Below, in pieces: positions 31,799 through 43,188 of a stretch of DNA of 64,000 bases; the first letter of the stretch is position 1; each line of letters begins with the position of its first letter. The DNA is from Neostapfia colusana (Eukaryota; Streptophyta; Magnoliopsida; Poales; Poaceae): contig JASWHV010000012.1 in NCBI GenBank assembly GCA_030760725.1, positions 35,929,652 through 35,993,651 on the forward strand, written 5' to 3'. Position numbers and translations under genes: made by a program. The notes under the pieces were generated by a model, which worked only from the letters and a program-made list of their open reading frames with translations, was not told the origin of the DNA and did not search any database.

Positions 31799-33538
31799 AT
31801 GGTTCGCACTAGGACCACGCACGAGGTTTGTGGCTCTAGCCAACAGGGAGGTGATGACTCCCAGCCACCTGCCTACGACAGCACCCCGCAGCAGCAACCA
31901 CCACCGCCGCCTCCGCTTACTCTAGCGGATGTGATCGCGGCACTGGTGGGGGGTCGTGAGGAGCAGACCGATCTGCTCCGCACGATCGTGCAGAATATGT
32001 CCCAGGCGGGGGGGGGGCGTCAAGAGAGGAGGCCCTGTGAGCCCCGTGAGGTGTCGTACTCGTACTTCATGAGTACGCACCCTCCAGTGTTCACTGAAGC
32101 AGAAGAACCACTGGAGGCCGACAACTGGCTGCGGACTATCGAGTCCAAGTTCGGGCTGCTCCAATGCACGGAGCGGCAAAAGACTCTGTTCGCGGCGCAG
32201 CAGCTTCACGGTGCCGCTGGTGCATGGTGGGTGAACTATGTCGCCTCACGTCCGGCTGGCCGTGCCGTTGAGTGGGAAGAGTTCCGCGAGGCGTTCCGCG
32301 CCTATCATATCCCTCTCGGGATAATGAAGAGGAGGTTCCAAGAATTTTTGGAACTGAAGCAGGGCGGGAGGAGTGCCCATGACTACTCCCGTGCCTTCAA
32401 CCATCTGGCGCAATATGCGTCAGACTACATCTCCACCGAGGAGAAGAAGCGGGAGCACTTCTATTGGGGGTTACACCCTGAGATGAAGACACATCTCGTG
32501 CAGTGGAATCGCGGCACCTTCAACGACCTCGTCAATGCCGCGATTATGCAAGAGGACGCTCAGCGGGAGTTGGCAGCTGAGCAGCGGAAGCGCAGCGCTC
32601 CACCCAGCAGTGGGGGTGGTGCTCCCCAGAAGTACCGCATGGTGTATCGGACACCATCCGGACATCAGCGGCATCCACCGGCGCGACCTCACCAGTTCGG
32701 GGAACGATCTTTTCAGTCACCTCCGTTCCGACCGCCTATGCCACCACCATGACAGCAGCAGCAGCAGCAGACGACACCCCGGGCGTTTCCACCACCACAA
32801 CGCGCCCTGGGTTTCTGTCCACCGATCAGCGGGGGACCGCCCCGCTTCACTTGCTTCACGTGTGGCCAGGCGGGTCATTTCGCGAAGGACTGTCCCCAGG
32901 GGCAGCAGAGCAGTGGGCAAGCCCAGTTCCAGGGCGGTGCTCGAGGCCGACCTCCGGTCAAGAAGGTCGGTCAGCGGACTGGGGGCGTTCGCAACCTCGA
33001 CAATGAGGACGCCCCGGAGGGAGACAACGTGCTGGCGGGTACGTTCACTCTCAACGATCAAGCCATCATCATATTATTTGATTCTGGTGCAACCCACAAC
33101 TTTATAAGTGCATCATATGTGGTTAAGCATCAACTGGAAGCCTTTCCAACTGAGTGTTCTTATATGATCTGCTCACCGGGAGGAAAGATTTCAGCAACTA
33201 TGATGGTTCCGAAAGCACCCCTGTGCTTAGGTGGGAAGATATATCCCACCACTATGATTATTCTTGAGGGGCAGAAGATTGATGCAATCTTAGTAATGTC
33301 GTGGCTAACCTACCATGGTGCTGTCCTGGAAACTCTATTACGGACGGTTCACCTCCACTCCCCACTACACCGTCCGCAGTCCCTCATATTAGATAATCCA
33401 GTCCGGGAGGTTTCAGCAATCAATAATACTGAAGATCTCAAGTTAGAAGACATCCCCGTAGTCCGGGAGTACCCCGACGTGTTCCCGGATGATCTTTCGG
33501 GCATGCCACCTGAGCGGGATGTTGAGTTCAAGATTTAA
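31799..33538 (+). pseudogene. gag: Gypsy B Gag and protease
   Basis: I chose the ATG at 31799 (MVRTRTTHEVCGSSQQ) because it aligns with the Gypsy D gag start; an in-frame ATG also exists at 31754. A Gln/Pro-rich N-terminus leads into the retrotransposon gag domain (YFMSTHPPVFTEAEEPLEAD ... AWWVNYVAS ... FQEFLELKQG), about residues 80-290. An in-frame TGA at 32750-32752 falls before a Gln run; the same frame then continues through the zinc knuckle CFTCGQAGHFAKDC (32851-32893) and the protease with LFDSGATHNFIS (about 33075). The frame closes at TAA 33536-33538 at the protease-RT boundary. Confidence 0.9.
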
Positions 33539-35407
33539 CTTGCACCCGGGACTACACCCATATCACGGAGACCATACAAAATGGCTCTGAACGAGCTGGC
33601 TGAACTGAAGGAACAGCTCAATGATCTGTTGAGCAAGGATTTCATCAGGCCGAGTTCATCGCCTTGGGGATGCTCGGCGCTGTTCGTAAAGAAGAAGGAT
33701 GAAACCTTGATGCTGTGTGTGGACTACCGGCCGCTCAACGCCGTCACCATCAAGAATAAGTACCCACTGCCCCGCATCGACATATTGTTTGATCAACTTG
33801 TGGGTGCAAGTGTGTTCTCCAAGATGGACCTTCGCTCTGGATATCATCAGATAAAATCCGGGCGGAGGATATCCCAAAGACGGCTTTCTCGACGAGATAT
33901 GGATTATATGAATATCTCGTCATGTCTTTTGGTCTCACAAATGCTCCATCCCATTTCATGTATCTCATGAACTCGGTGTTCATGCCGGAGCTGGACAAGT
34001 TCGTGGTGGTGTTCATCGATGATATCTTGGTTTACTCCAAGACAGAAGTCGAACGTGCCGAACACTTGAGGATCGTTTATCAATGATTGCGAGACCACAA
34101 GCTCTATGCCAAGTTCAGCAAATGCGAGTTTTGGATCAGACAAGTGCCATTCATGGGACATATCATCTCCGCGAAAGGCATTGCGGTTGACCCAACCAAA
34201 ATAGAGCAAGTGCTGAAATGGAAAGCTCCCACTTCAGTCCATGAAGTCATAAGTTTCCTCGGGTTAGCGGGATATTATCAGAGATTCATTCCAAGCTTCT
34301 CCAAACTCGCTAAACCGATGACAGAATTGCTGAAGAAGGGAACGGAATATGTTTGGAACACGGCGTGTGAAGGAGCGTTCCAAGCATTGGTGAAGCATCT
34401 CACCACAGCCCCGGTCTTAGCTCAACCGGATACAACCAAGCCCTTTGACATGTACTGTGACGCGTCCGGTATTGGGATCGGCTGCATGTTGACGCAGGAA
34501 GGACGTGTGGTCGCCTATGGCTCACTCCAACTTCTGAACCATGAGCAGCACTATACGACTCATGATCTTGAGCTTGCTGCAGTGGTTTTGGCGTTGAAAA
34601 TGTGGAGGCACTATCTCCTGGGGAATTTGGTGCATCTCTACACCGACCACAAGAGCTTGAAATACATTTTCACCCAGAAGGAGCTGAACATGAGGCAAAG
34701 GAGGTGGTTAGAACTAACCAAAGGTTATGAGATTGAGATTCACTACCACCCCGGCAAGGTGAATGTGGTTGCCGACGCACTGAGTCGGAAGTCACATGTT
34801 CATAACCTCACCATTAGCCCAGTGGAGGAGGAAGAGCCGAGTTTCTACTTGGTCCCTTATGGATCGCTGTACAACCTTGCCCTCACCCCTACCATTAGGG
34901 AGGACATCATTGCAGCTCAGAAGATTGATAAGGGTATGGCACATCTTCGGAGACGGATAGACAATGGGGAGATCAAATGTTTCCGGAAAGATGATGAGGG
35001 GACACTATGGTTCAGTGACCGCATAGTCGTACCCCAAGATATGGAACTGAGGAGAAAGATCCTCGATGAAGCTCACTAGTCTAAATACTTCATTCATCCG
35101 GGCAGTAACAAAATGTACCAAGATTTAAAAAAGAAATTTTGGTGGACACGAATGAAGCGAGAGGTAGCGAAGTACATATCCGAGTGCGATACGTGTAGAC
35201 GAGTGAAAGCGGATCATGTGAAGAAATCAGGGCTGCTGCAACCCCTGAAGATTCCGGCATGGAAATGGGAAGATGTGAGCATGGATTTCATTGTGGGATT
35301 GCCCCTGACTTCCAACAAACATGATTCTATTTGGGTAATCGTTGACCGGTTGACCAAGACGGCTCACTTCATCCCAGTGCACACACGTTACCATGCCGGC
35401 AAATATG
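33539..35407 (+). pseudogene. pol: Gypsy B pol: RT, RNase H and first part of integrase
   Basis: RT fingers and palm (LNELAELKEQLNDLLSK ... VDYRPLNAVTIKNKYPLPRI) lead to the FIDD motif (34012-34023), then RNase H (DMYCDASGIG ... YTDHKSLKYIF) and the integrase zinc-binding and first catalytic Asp region (SMDFIVGLP). Breaks: a one-base deletion in the A run near 33850-33856, TGA at 34084-34086 (the same place as in Gypsy A), and TAG at 35077-35079. At 35408 the integrase is interrupted by solo LTR F inside HTRYHAGKY. Confidence 0.92.
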
Positions 35408-35662
35408 TGTGGGGACCACCCCGTGGTTCACCCACTCCAGGATCACATAGGGTGGTGCCGTGCGATGCGGCACCCAACAGCACACACGAAAATAATAAAG
35501 AACAACATACAAACTTTTATTTGACATAAAGCAGCGAAAGTCTTTTACAGAATATAACTATACAGCGGAAGTAATGTACATTAGTAGCCTCTCATCCTAA
35601 CTATGCAAAAGTGCAGCCGTCCAGCCCGGGGACGCTACACACTAGCAGCAATTAACCGGAGA

Positions 35663-35748
35663 TCACGGCGACGTGCAGGGCTCCAGCTCGGCCGTGTACC
35701 CGGACGGGGGCATCGCCTCGTCCTCGGAACCTTCCTCATAATTCTCAC
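35663..35748 (-). other. Putative LTR exon Y (LTR F copy)
   Basis: 86 nt after a GTGTGCAG acceptor (minus strand). Entered in phase 1 it reads GENYEEGSEDEAMPPSGYTA, continues to ELEPCTSP and ends at TGA (35663-35665). Clearly related to, but diverged from, the A, B and C copies, with frame kept. Confidence 0.55.
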
Positions 35749-36838
35749 CTGCACACAGCTCAAAATATTGCAACCATGAGCACGATGGCTCAGCAAGGCT
35801 TAACCGTCTAGCCTAAGCATGGAACTCTACGTGCAAGGATGTGTAAGGTAGGAAAGGACTTTGCGATAAAGACATGCCTATAAGTTGATCCTTACTTTCA
35901 GTTCTAAAGCAGCAGATTCATGTGCCTTAGGCAGCCCTCACATCGGAAGTCCACAATCAAACAAGAAAAGGTTTCCTCCGATGTGGTGATGCCCAAAGTG
36001 GAATATAAACTTAATTAGCTCTATAACTACAGCAATCAAGGTATTCAAGACATTAATAGTTCAATACATCATATTCAGTTGGCTTATTTCACTTCTTACT
36101 ACGTCACAGCGCAGTGAACAAGCGGGTACTCAAATAACCGCGAGGGACGGTGATTGCAATCAAGACACACCCGGATAACACGTCACATACACCCACTTTC
36201 AGAAGCGTGATTCCACACCCCTTCCTACTCTGTTGTATGCGACAACCTTTCAAAGGCAACCCAAATGCCGAACCGGTCCATCCGTAACGGGCAGGAGGTC
36301 CCCGCGTGGAGCGTGACTGTGCCCACCGGAATATTTACACCTTGCTACCCTCAACCCACTCCTATTTACGGTTGGGTAAGCCTCGGCACCTAGGTTAACC
36401 AATTACATCGGTTTCCTGGTTCCCATATGCCACTATGCATCCAGTACTGTTCGATACTTCTCCAGCAGGGCCGCACACGGACGGTCCTCAACCGACACCA
36501 ACAGGGCTACGCACGTGAGACCTCTGCTCACTGCATCCTATCCCCCCTGCCGGGTCTCATTTTCATATCTTAAGCCATTTTCTACCTCTTCTCATTCCGG
36601 GTGATAAGTACTATCTCGCGAGTAGCTTCCAACCACTCGACTTCTACTAAGATCCTAAACATTAGCATGACATTCTCTACTCGTCGAGTTTGTAAACTAC
36701 CCAACCCTTTTTAGGATTTAAAAGGCTATGCAAGTGGGGTTTCAATCACCCTAACTCTAATGCAAGCATTCACCCTAGACATAAGTGATACAAATAAAAA
36801 GCTTTATAAACAGTACATAAGTGGAAACCGGGGCTTGC

Positions 36839-36916
36839 CTGGTTGCGAGTCAAATGGGAAGTTAGATTCAGGTGGGAGGACGTCCAAAGGCTCCGTCCTA
36901 TCCTCCACTTCGGTCA
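36839..36916 (-). other. Putative LTR exon X (LTR F copy)
   Basis: 78 nt after CATTTTATTTAG, a good acceptor, and before GCAAGC, a GC-type donor (minus strand). It encodes TEVEDRTEPLDVLPPESN then FPFDSQP, ending in phase 1 so that it joins block Y in frame. Confidence 0.55.
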
Positions 36917-39091
36917 CTAAATAAAATGTAGCAAAGTATATGTGTAAGTATTAAGGGTTTATAAGAATTGAACTTCTATTCATAGCTACTGCTATTTAGA
37001 ATCCTTAATTGGCTTTGGGATTTTTACAGTGGATACTAGACTCTCTAAGGATGATTTGAGCCAAATTTGGAGACATGTCATTGCACAAGGTAGCCTTTAA
37101 AATTCCTACAAGTACAATGCTTCTCTGAATTGTGAGCCCAAATTAGGAGCTTTGACATAGCTAGTAATGGAAGATCTGATTAGGGTAAGTCTCCATGGTT
37201 CTAACAAAATTTGTTTCACCATTTTTGAAGCTACCATCAGAGAGATATGAATTTTTGAAGTTGGACAGGAGTTCTGAAAAGTTTCTGTTTAAATTGAATT
37301 TCCAAATAAAAACTGAACTTGGGAAGGCAGTTTAGCCTAGCAAATGATCTCCAATGAAGCCCAAATTTTTACTGGAGATCAGTAACTATGGAAAGGATTT
37401 GCTGCCCAAATTTGGGGATTTTTCATAAAGAATTGCTCCTGTAATAAATCCCCCAAAGGATTTACTAAAAACAATTCTACAGAAATTCCTGGGTATTTTT
37501 ATAGCCTAAAATTGGTTTCTCTGTGAAGTACTCATGAGGAATCCAACAAAATTGGTCTCACTCTCTTTGGAGTTTTCTACACAAAGTTATGGGCTTGTAA
37601 AGATCAACTAATTCCTGGAATTATTTCTCTAATAGAAACTTCAAATAATTGGGCTGGGCCCACGGTTTTAAATCGGACCAGTAAGATTTTGGCAACACTG
37701 GGGGCTACGAGGTCATTCCCGCGCAGCCACACCGGATCCGGCGCCACAAGCCGATCCCCATGCGTATACGGAGGCTGACCGGTGGGACCCGGCCCTCCTT
37801 CGTCTTCCTCGCGCTGCCCGCGCCTCCCGCGGCGGCGCACGCCGGCGAGGCTCACCGGGACGGGGTTCCCGTGGTCCAAACTTCATCAAACTCACCGCCT
37901 GTGAGTTCTACACCGTGCTGAACACGATGGTGGGGTTGGGAGCTGATGACAACGGCCGGAAAGGTGCTTGCACCGGCGACCATGTCGAACCTTACATCGG
38001 TGACCTTGCTCTCCCTCCACAGTGGGTCTTTTGGGGCTAGGGTTTGCTCCAAAAGCACCAGTGTCCCATGGACAACATCGACCCATAGCTCGCTCTCCAT
38101 GAAAACCTCCTATCGCCGGCGCCAATCTCTGGTTTGCGCGTAGCACGAGCTAGGAAGCTTAGGGGAAAGAAAGGTGGAGGCTGAAGCACTCTCTTGCGCT
38201 TCTTTTTGCGGTTTGGGGCTCGATCATCCGAGCTCGGGTGAGCTTGGGCGAGGTAGGAACAGCAATGGCGCCGGGCGGTTCCCTTGCGGAAGAAACCGCG
38301 CAGCAGTGAGCGCGTGAGGGGGCAAAAGAACGTTTCGGTGCTTCAGCTGGGGGGGCGCGGAGGTGATCACGCGGCCGAGAAGCAGGAGCTGGCGCAGTGC
38401 CGTCCTCGGGAGAGGGTCGCGCCGGGAGCTGGCGTGCGGTGATCAGCTCGGTAGAACAGAGAGAGAGGGAAATAGTAGGTTGGTTTGTTTTAGGTGGCTG
38501 ACAATTGGGCCCCACTTCCCCCTTTGTTTAGTCAAACTTTTCCGATATTTTTCCCTCCAGCAACTCAACATTAAAAGCTTTACTTCACCCCAATGTTAAG
38601 TTTGAATTTGTTGAATTCAAATGGTTTGAATTCTGGTGTAGAATTTGAATGGGGTTTGATCATTTGAATTTAAAAAGGGGTTTGAATTCTCCACTTTGTA
38701 TTGCCTCAAAAATATAGCAAACCAGCTCCAAAAATTTCCAACTTTTGGCATGGCTGCTCACTCAAAGGTGGAGTACACATTTGTGGAACCAAAATTTGAA
38801 ATTGAGGGAATTGGAATTTGAAACTGAATTTGAAATTCAGATTAGAGGGCTTCTCCTTTTAATCCAAAACAAATATTAAAACTCCTCCAAATGAGCTGAA
38901 ATTTGGAAGGTTGAATATTCGGGCTATGAAGATCCAAGTTATGAATTTAGATCTCCATGTTTGGAAGTTTTGGGTAGTCCAAACCCTCACTTTGAACTTA
39001 CACCATTATGAATCAAAGTTTTAATTCGTCTCATTTTTCATAAGTGTACATGAGCTGAATTTTTCTTGCTACCACTTTTGGGGATTTTACA

Positions 39092-40012
39092 ATATGCGGA
39101 GCTGTACATAGCGAAGATTCTATATTTATATGGAGTACCCAAGACCATAGTCTCAGAACGAGGTGCATTATTTGTATCTCGCTTTTGGGAGCAGTTGCAC
39201 GCTGCTTTGGGTACTAAACTGATTAGAAGCTCCGCCTACCACCCTCAGACAGATGGCCAAACAGAGAGTGAATCAGGTTCTGGAAGACATGTTGAGAGCA
39301 TGTGCCATCCACCATGGTAGGAACTGGGATGATCACTTACCGTTGGCAGAATTCTCGTACAACAACGGCTATCAGGTGAGTATCAAAATGGCACCCTACG
39401 AAGCTCTCTACGGTCTCAAATGCCGCACCCCATTAAACTGGTGCGAATCCGGTGAAAGGGTCACATTCGGGGTTGATGTGGTGAACGACGCCGAAGAGCG
39501 CGTTCGGACGATTCAAGCTAATCTAAAGGCTGCTCAATTCCGGCAAAAGAGCTACGCTGATAAGAGGTGTAGACTGCTGCACTTTGAGGTCGGAGAACAC
39601 GTGTACCTCCGCGTGTCTCCGATGAAGGGCGTGCACCGGTTCGGCGCGAAGGGGAAACTCGCTCCCCGTTTCATTGGACCCTATGCTATCACCGAGAAGT
39701 GTGGACCAGCGGTGTATAGACTGGAGCTACCGGCATCTCTTGCTGGTATCCATGACGTTTTCCATGTTTCACAACTGAGAAAATGTCTGACGCATACTGC
39801 TGCTGTTCTTACCGAAGACATCGGCGAGCTGCAACCGGATTTAACGTATGATGAATATCCGGTGGCGATTATTGATGAGAAAGCCCGAACCACGCGTAGC
39901 CGAACGTTGTAGTTCTACAAATGCTCTGGAGCAACCACACCGCCGAGGAAGCGACGTGGGAGTGCGAGGAATTCCTTTGGTCAAATTACACGGAGTTCAT
40001 GGCGTCGCAGCA
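39092..40012 (+). pseudogene. pol: Gypsy B pol: integrase remainder and chromodomain
   Basis: The integrase resumes at YAELYIAKILYLYGVPK. The second catalytic Asp is Glu here (VSERG, codon 39156-39158), while the Glu of QTE is kept. A one-base deletion near 39262 shifts the frame; reading continues from 39253 to a TAG at 39910-39912 in place of Trp, and a further one-base loss scrambles the chromodomain after it. As in Gypsy A, the pol end reads CACGGGTAAGTCC. Confidence 0.9.
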
Positions 40013-40073
40013 CGGGTAAGTCCCTGTTACATCGCTGTCTCTTCTTTTGTAATCTCAGGACGAGATTCTTATA

Positions 40074-40085
40074 AGGGGGGAGGGA
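40074..40085 (+). promoter_or_regulatory. Gypsy B polypurine tract
   Basis: AAGGGGGGAGGGA directly before TGTAAAAGCCC, the 3' LTR start. Confidence 0.88.
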
Positions 40086-43000
40086 TGTAAAAGCCCAAGA
40101 AAAGGGACTTGCAAAAACTTTTCATCACTTCTCAACACCACAGATTTTGTTGTGGATATCTTGTGAAAAATTGTAAAGGGCAAGTAACCTCCATCAAAAG
40201 AGTGATTAGAGGAGAAAGCCCTAACTTTCACAAAGTAGTATTTCTACACACGAACATGAGAGGTTGAGCTCACCCCTAGGACTTAAAAAGTCTTGGGAAG
40301 ATTCAAGCCAAGTTTCATGCAAACCCAACACTTTCAGAGGCAATTTTGGAGGCATTTGAAAAAGAGGCCAATTTGAATGTAAATTCAAATTGCAGCAACT
40401 TTCATCCCTCAAATTCCAAATTTAGCTTCATTTTCAAACTCAGCACATTTTTCTGAGTTAGCCCACCAATTTTCATCCCCATTGGAGTTCATCCTGTTGG
40501 GAGCTAAATTTGCAAGAATTCAAAACTGAATTTAAATTTCAGTTCAAATGTGAAGCAAATTCAGCCAAACAAAGTTCAAATTTGATAACTCAAATTCAAA
40601 CCAAGACTTGGTGATTAAGCCTCACATTCAATTGTGAGTAGCTGGGGATATTTTGGCACAAACAGAAGTGAGAAAAATTAAAAAGGGAATTAGAGGGGAG
40701 GCCCACTTGTCAGCAGCCTTAAGACTGAAGATTCCTCAGGGATTTGTCCCTCCCTCGGCCGAGACCGCGCGCCAGCGCACGGCAGCGTCGGCGCCCGATC
40801 ACCTCGCCCTGCCACCTCCTGTTCTAGGGATTTTCATGGAGCAAGCCATGCCTTTGTGAAAACTATTTTCAGAGGGTTCTAATGGAACTAGTTTCACTTA
40901 ATTTGAAGGTTCCCAACTAAAGATATGAGCTAAACAATTTCAGAGAAATTCTGAAAATGTTTCTGGATATTTTCTATTTTCTCTGGAACAGTTTTATTAA
41001 TCACACCATTAAGTGGCTCAAATGGATCTCAAATTTTTATGGTAGCTCAGGGATATTTTGGTGAACACCCCAGCAAAATGTCAGAATTTTCCTCCAAAGG
41101 GTTCTCCAGTTAAAATTCTAAACAATTTAAACTTTGAAGAATTAATTCTGGAGAAATAAGGATTTCCATTTGGTGTTGATTTGATCAGGGCAATTCAAAT
41201 TTGAAGATGCTGTATTCACTTAAATACAGAAACATTTTCAGAGAATTTCCAAAACATGGAAATTTAGTTCTGGACAAATCTTAGCTCCAAAAATGCTAGG
41301 AAAACTCATACAAACTCTATGAGCTATAATTGAAATTGTAGTTCACTAAGTTAGGCATGAACATGGGTGTTATCTCAGAATTAATTCTTCTTTGCTTAAT
41401 TGCTCAGAAATTTATTCTGAACAAACCACTCAATGAAAAATGCTAATTTTTGGTCCAGAGAGTTTTCTTGTGACAAGGAACTCACACAAAAATTCTCAGC
41501 TCCATTGGAGCTCTGGATCACCCCTGTTCTGGTTAACCACTTGAGGTGATCAATATGAAAGAGGGGGAAAACCACTTAGCACTTAATTATGTGCTTAGGT
41601 CCAAACCGAAACCACTAGCCCCAGTTTCATTTTAAATTCTTAAACAGAGTTCCAGTTTTTGAAAACTTGTTAGTAGAACTTGTAGCAGAATCTTTACAAT
41701 TAAAATTATGTGCATATTCATTAACGTGTAGTCGCTGAAGGCCAGGAGACTCCGGAAGTGCTCGACTTCCTCCTTCCGGAAGAAGACCTAACCACTGACC
41801 AGCAGCAACAAGGCAAGCCCCGGTTTGCATTAAACTATTTTTTAAGTCTTGCTTTATGAACACTTAGTATGAAGTATGGTTGTGCATTAGGTATAGGATG
41901 AATGGAACCCCACTTGCATGACCAGAAATTTTTCCATAAGAGTGAGGGTAGTGTCTAAAACCTCGAGTAGACAGGCTATGCTTAATGATTCATAGGACTT
42001 CGGTACAAGTCGAGTAGTTGGAATCTACTTGCGAGTTAGGCTTGCGGCACACGGGATTGGTTCGAGTGATGTGAGACCACTTTAGAAATGAAAATGAGAC
42101 TAGGCAGGGGCTAGGTCGTAGCAAGAGGAAGTCTTGTGTGCGCATCCCTATCCGTGTCGATTGAGGACCGATCCATGTGCGGCCCTGCTCAACATGTATT
42201 GAAAGTACCGAAGGCATATCGGATATAAGGGCCCCGATAAACCGATGTAACCTAAACCTCCGGGCGTCGAGGCATAATGCACCGATTTATAGGTGTAGGC
42301 TGAGGGCAGCAAGGTGGAAATCTGCTAACGTGCATAGAGATATGCTCTTTGTAGGGAACCTCCTGCTCGTTTCGGTGCGACTGGTTCGACGTTTGGGCTG
42401 TTGGGTGAAAGGTTGTCCCGTACGACATCGAGTGAGCGTGCTGTGCAGCTCCACGGGTGGGCGTACGTGACGTGCTCTTTGGGTTTCCCTGCAGGTGTAT
42501 ATCGAGTCGATTCACCGTCCCTCGCGGTGACGAGTACCGCTTTTTCACTGCGTCGTAACGTAGATAATTTATGAAATATGATGATTCAATATTGCTGTTA
42601 TGATCTAATTGTGTTGTTACATGTGTGCCACCAAATATTGCTCACTAAATTTCATATTCATGAACTGTTAACTTGTGGCTAATAGATGAACTAAGGATGA
42701 ACTGGTAGGAGTGTCCGTTTGCTGAAATCTTACCGTCCCATGTTCATTGCACACTACATGTAGAGTTTCATGCCTAGGTGAGTCGGTTAAGTCTTGTTGA
42801 GCCATCGTGCTCATGGTTGCTGCTTAAGTGTTTTTCAGGTGAGGAGCCACCCACGGACTCGTGTTACGAGTCCACTGGCGAGGGTTACCCTCGGTCGGGG
42901 ACAATGGCTTAGTGGGAGCCGTACACGCCGCGCTGAGCTGAGGAGTGCAGCTAGTGTGGGTTGCCCTAGGGCTGGGCAGCCGACATTTCCTAGATAGGCG

Positions 43001-43188
43001 GGCATGAGTTGTATAATTTAGACTACCGCTGCGTAATATAACAATAGTTTGTAACTGAAGATTGTACCTGTTTGTACAGTTCAGTTGGGTTTTCCCATGT
43101 AATATATTGTGTCCTTATGACGTGTGCTATCAGGTGTCGCATCGTGCGCCACCACCCTCTGTGATCCTGGATGAGCGGACCCCAGTCA
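40086..43188 (+). repeat. Gypsy B 3' LTR, rearranged
   Basis: The first about 735 bases match the 5' LTR. At 40820-40823 (TGTT) the sequence switches to 346 bases of inverted LTR D material (matching 52946-53306), then at about 41167-41169 (CAT) back to the 5' LTR pattern near 27853. About 1.4 kb of the GC-rich block is thus replaced. Blocks X (41732-41812) and Y (from 42839) follow; Y has an early TAG. The last 6 bases of the LTR end are missing compared with 49257. Confidence 0.85.

Larger units (their letters stand above)
35408..39091 (-). mobile_element. Solo LTR F (minus strand) inside Gypsy B integrase
   Basis: TGTGGGGACC ... TTTTACA, 3684 bases, flanked by a perfect 5-base target duplication ATATG (35403-35407 and 39092-39096). 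No internal region, PBS or PPT is present, so it is a solo LTR left by LTR-LTR recombination. In its own orientation it starts TGTAAAATCCCC, like LTR E, and ends with a variant of the LTR A/B end. A GC-rich block lies at 37700-38450; block X is at 36839-36916 and block Y at 35663-35748. Other small ORFs, including an 82-codon one at 37852-38100, are not conserved. Confidence 0.92.
25732..43188 (+). mobile_element. Gypsy B: Tekay/Del-like chromovirus with both LTRs
   Basis: 5' LTR 25732-29876, leader, gag-protease, RT-RNase H-integrase, chromodomain, PPT and 3' LTR from 40086. The integrase is split by solo LTR F. The left target duplication is ACATA (25727-25731). The right flank reads ACGTA at 43189-43193 in the first duplicated copy and ACATA at 49258-49262 in the second. 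Removing B joins the two parts of S2 gag. Many stops and frameshifts make it defective. Confidence 0.92.

Noticed and set aside
37852..38100. 82-codon ORF in solo LTR F (minus strand, MESELWVDVVHG...)
   Set aside because: Reads like protein at first sight, but I find no counterpart in the aligned part of the other LTRs and no splice or context support.
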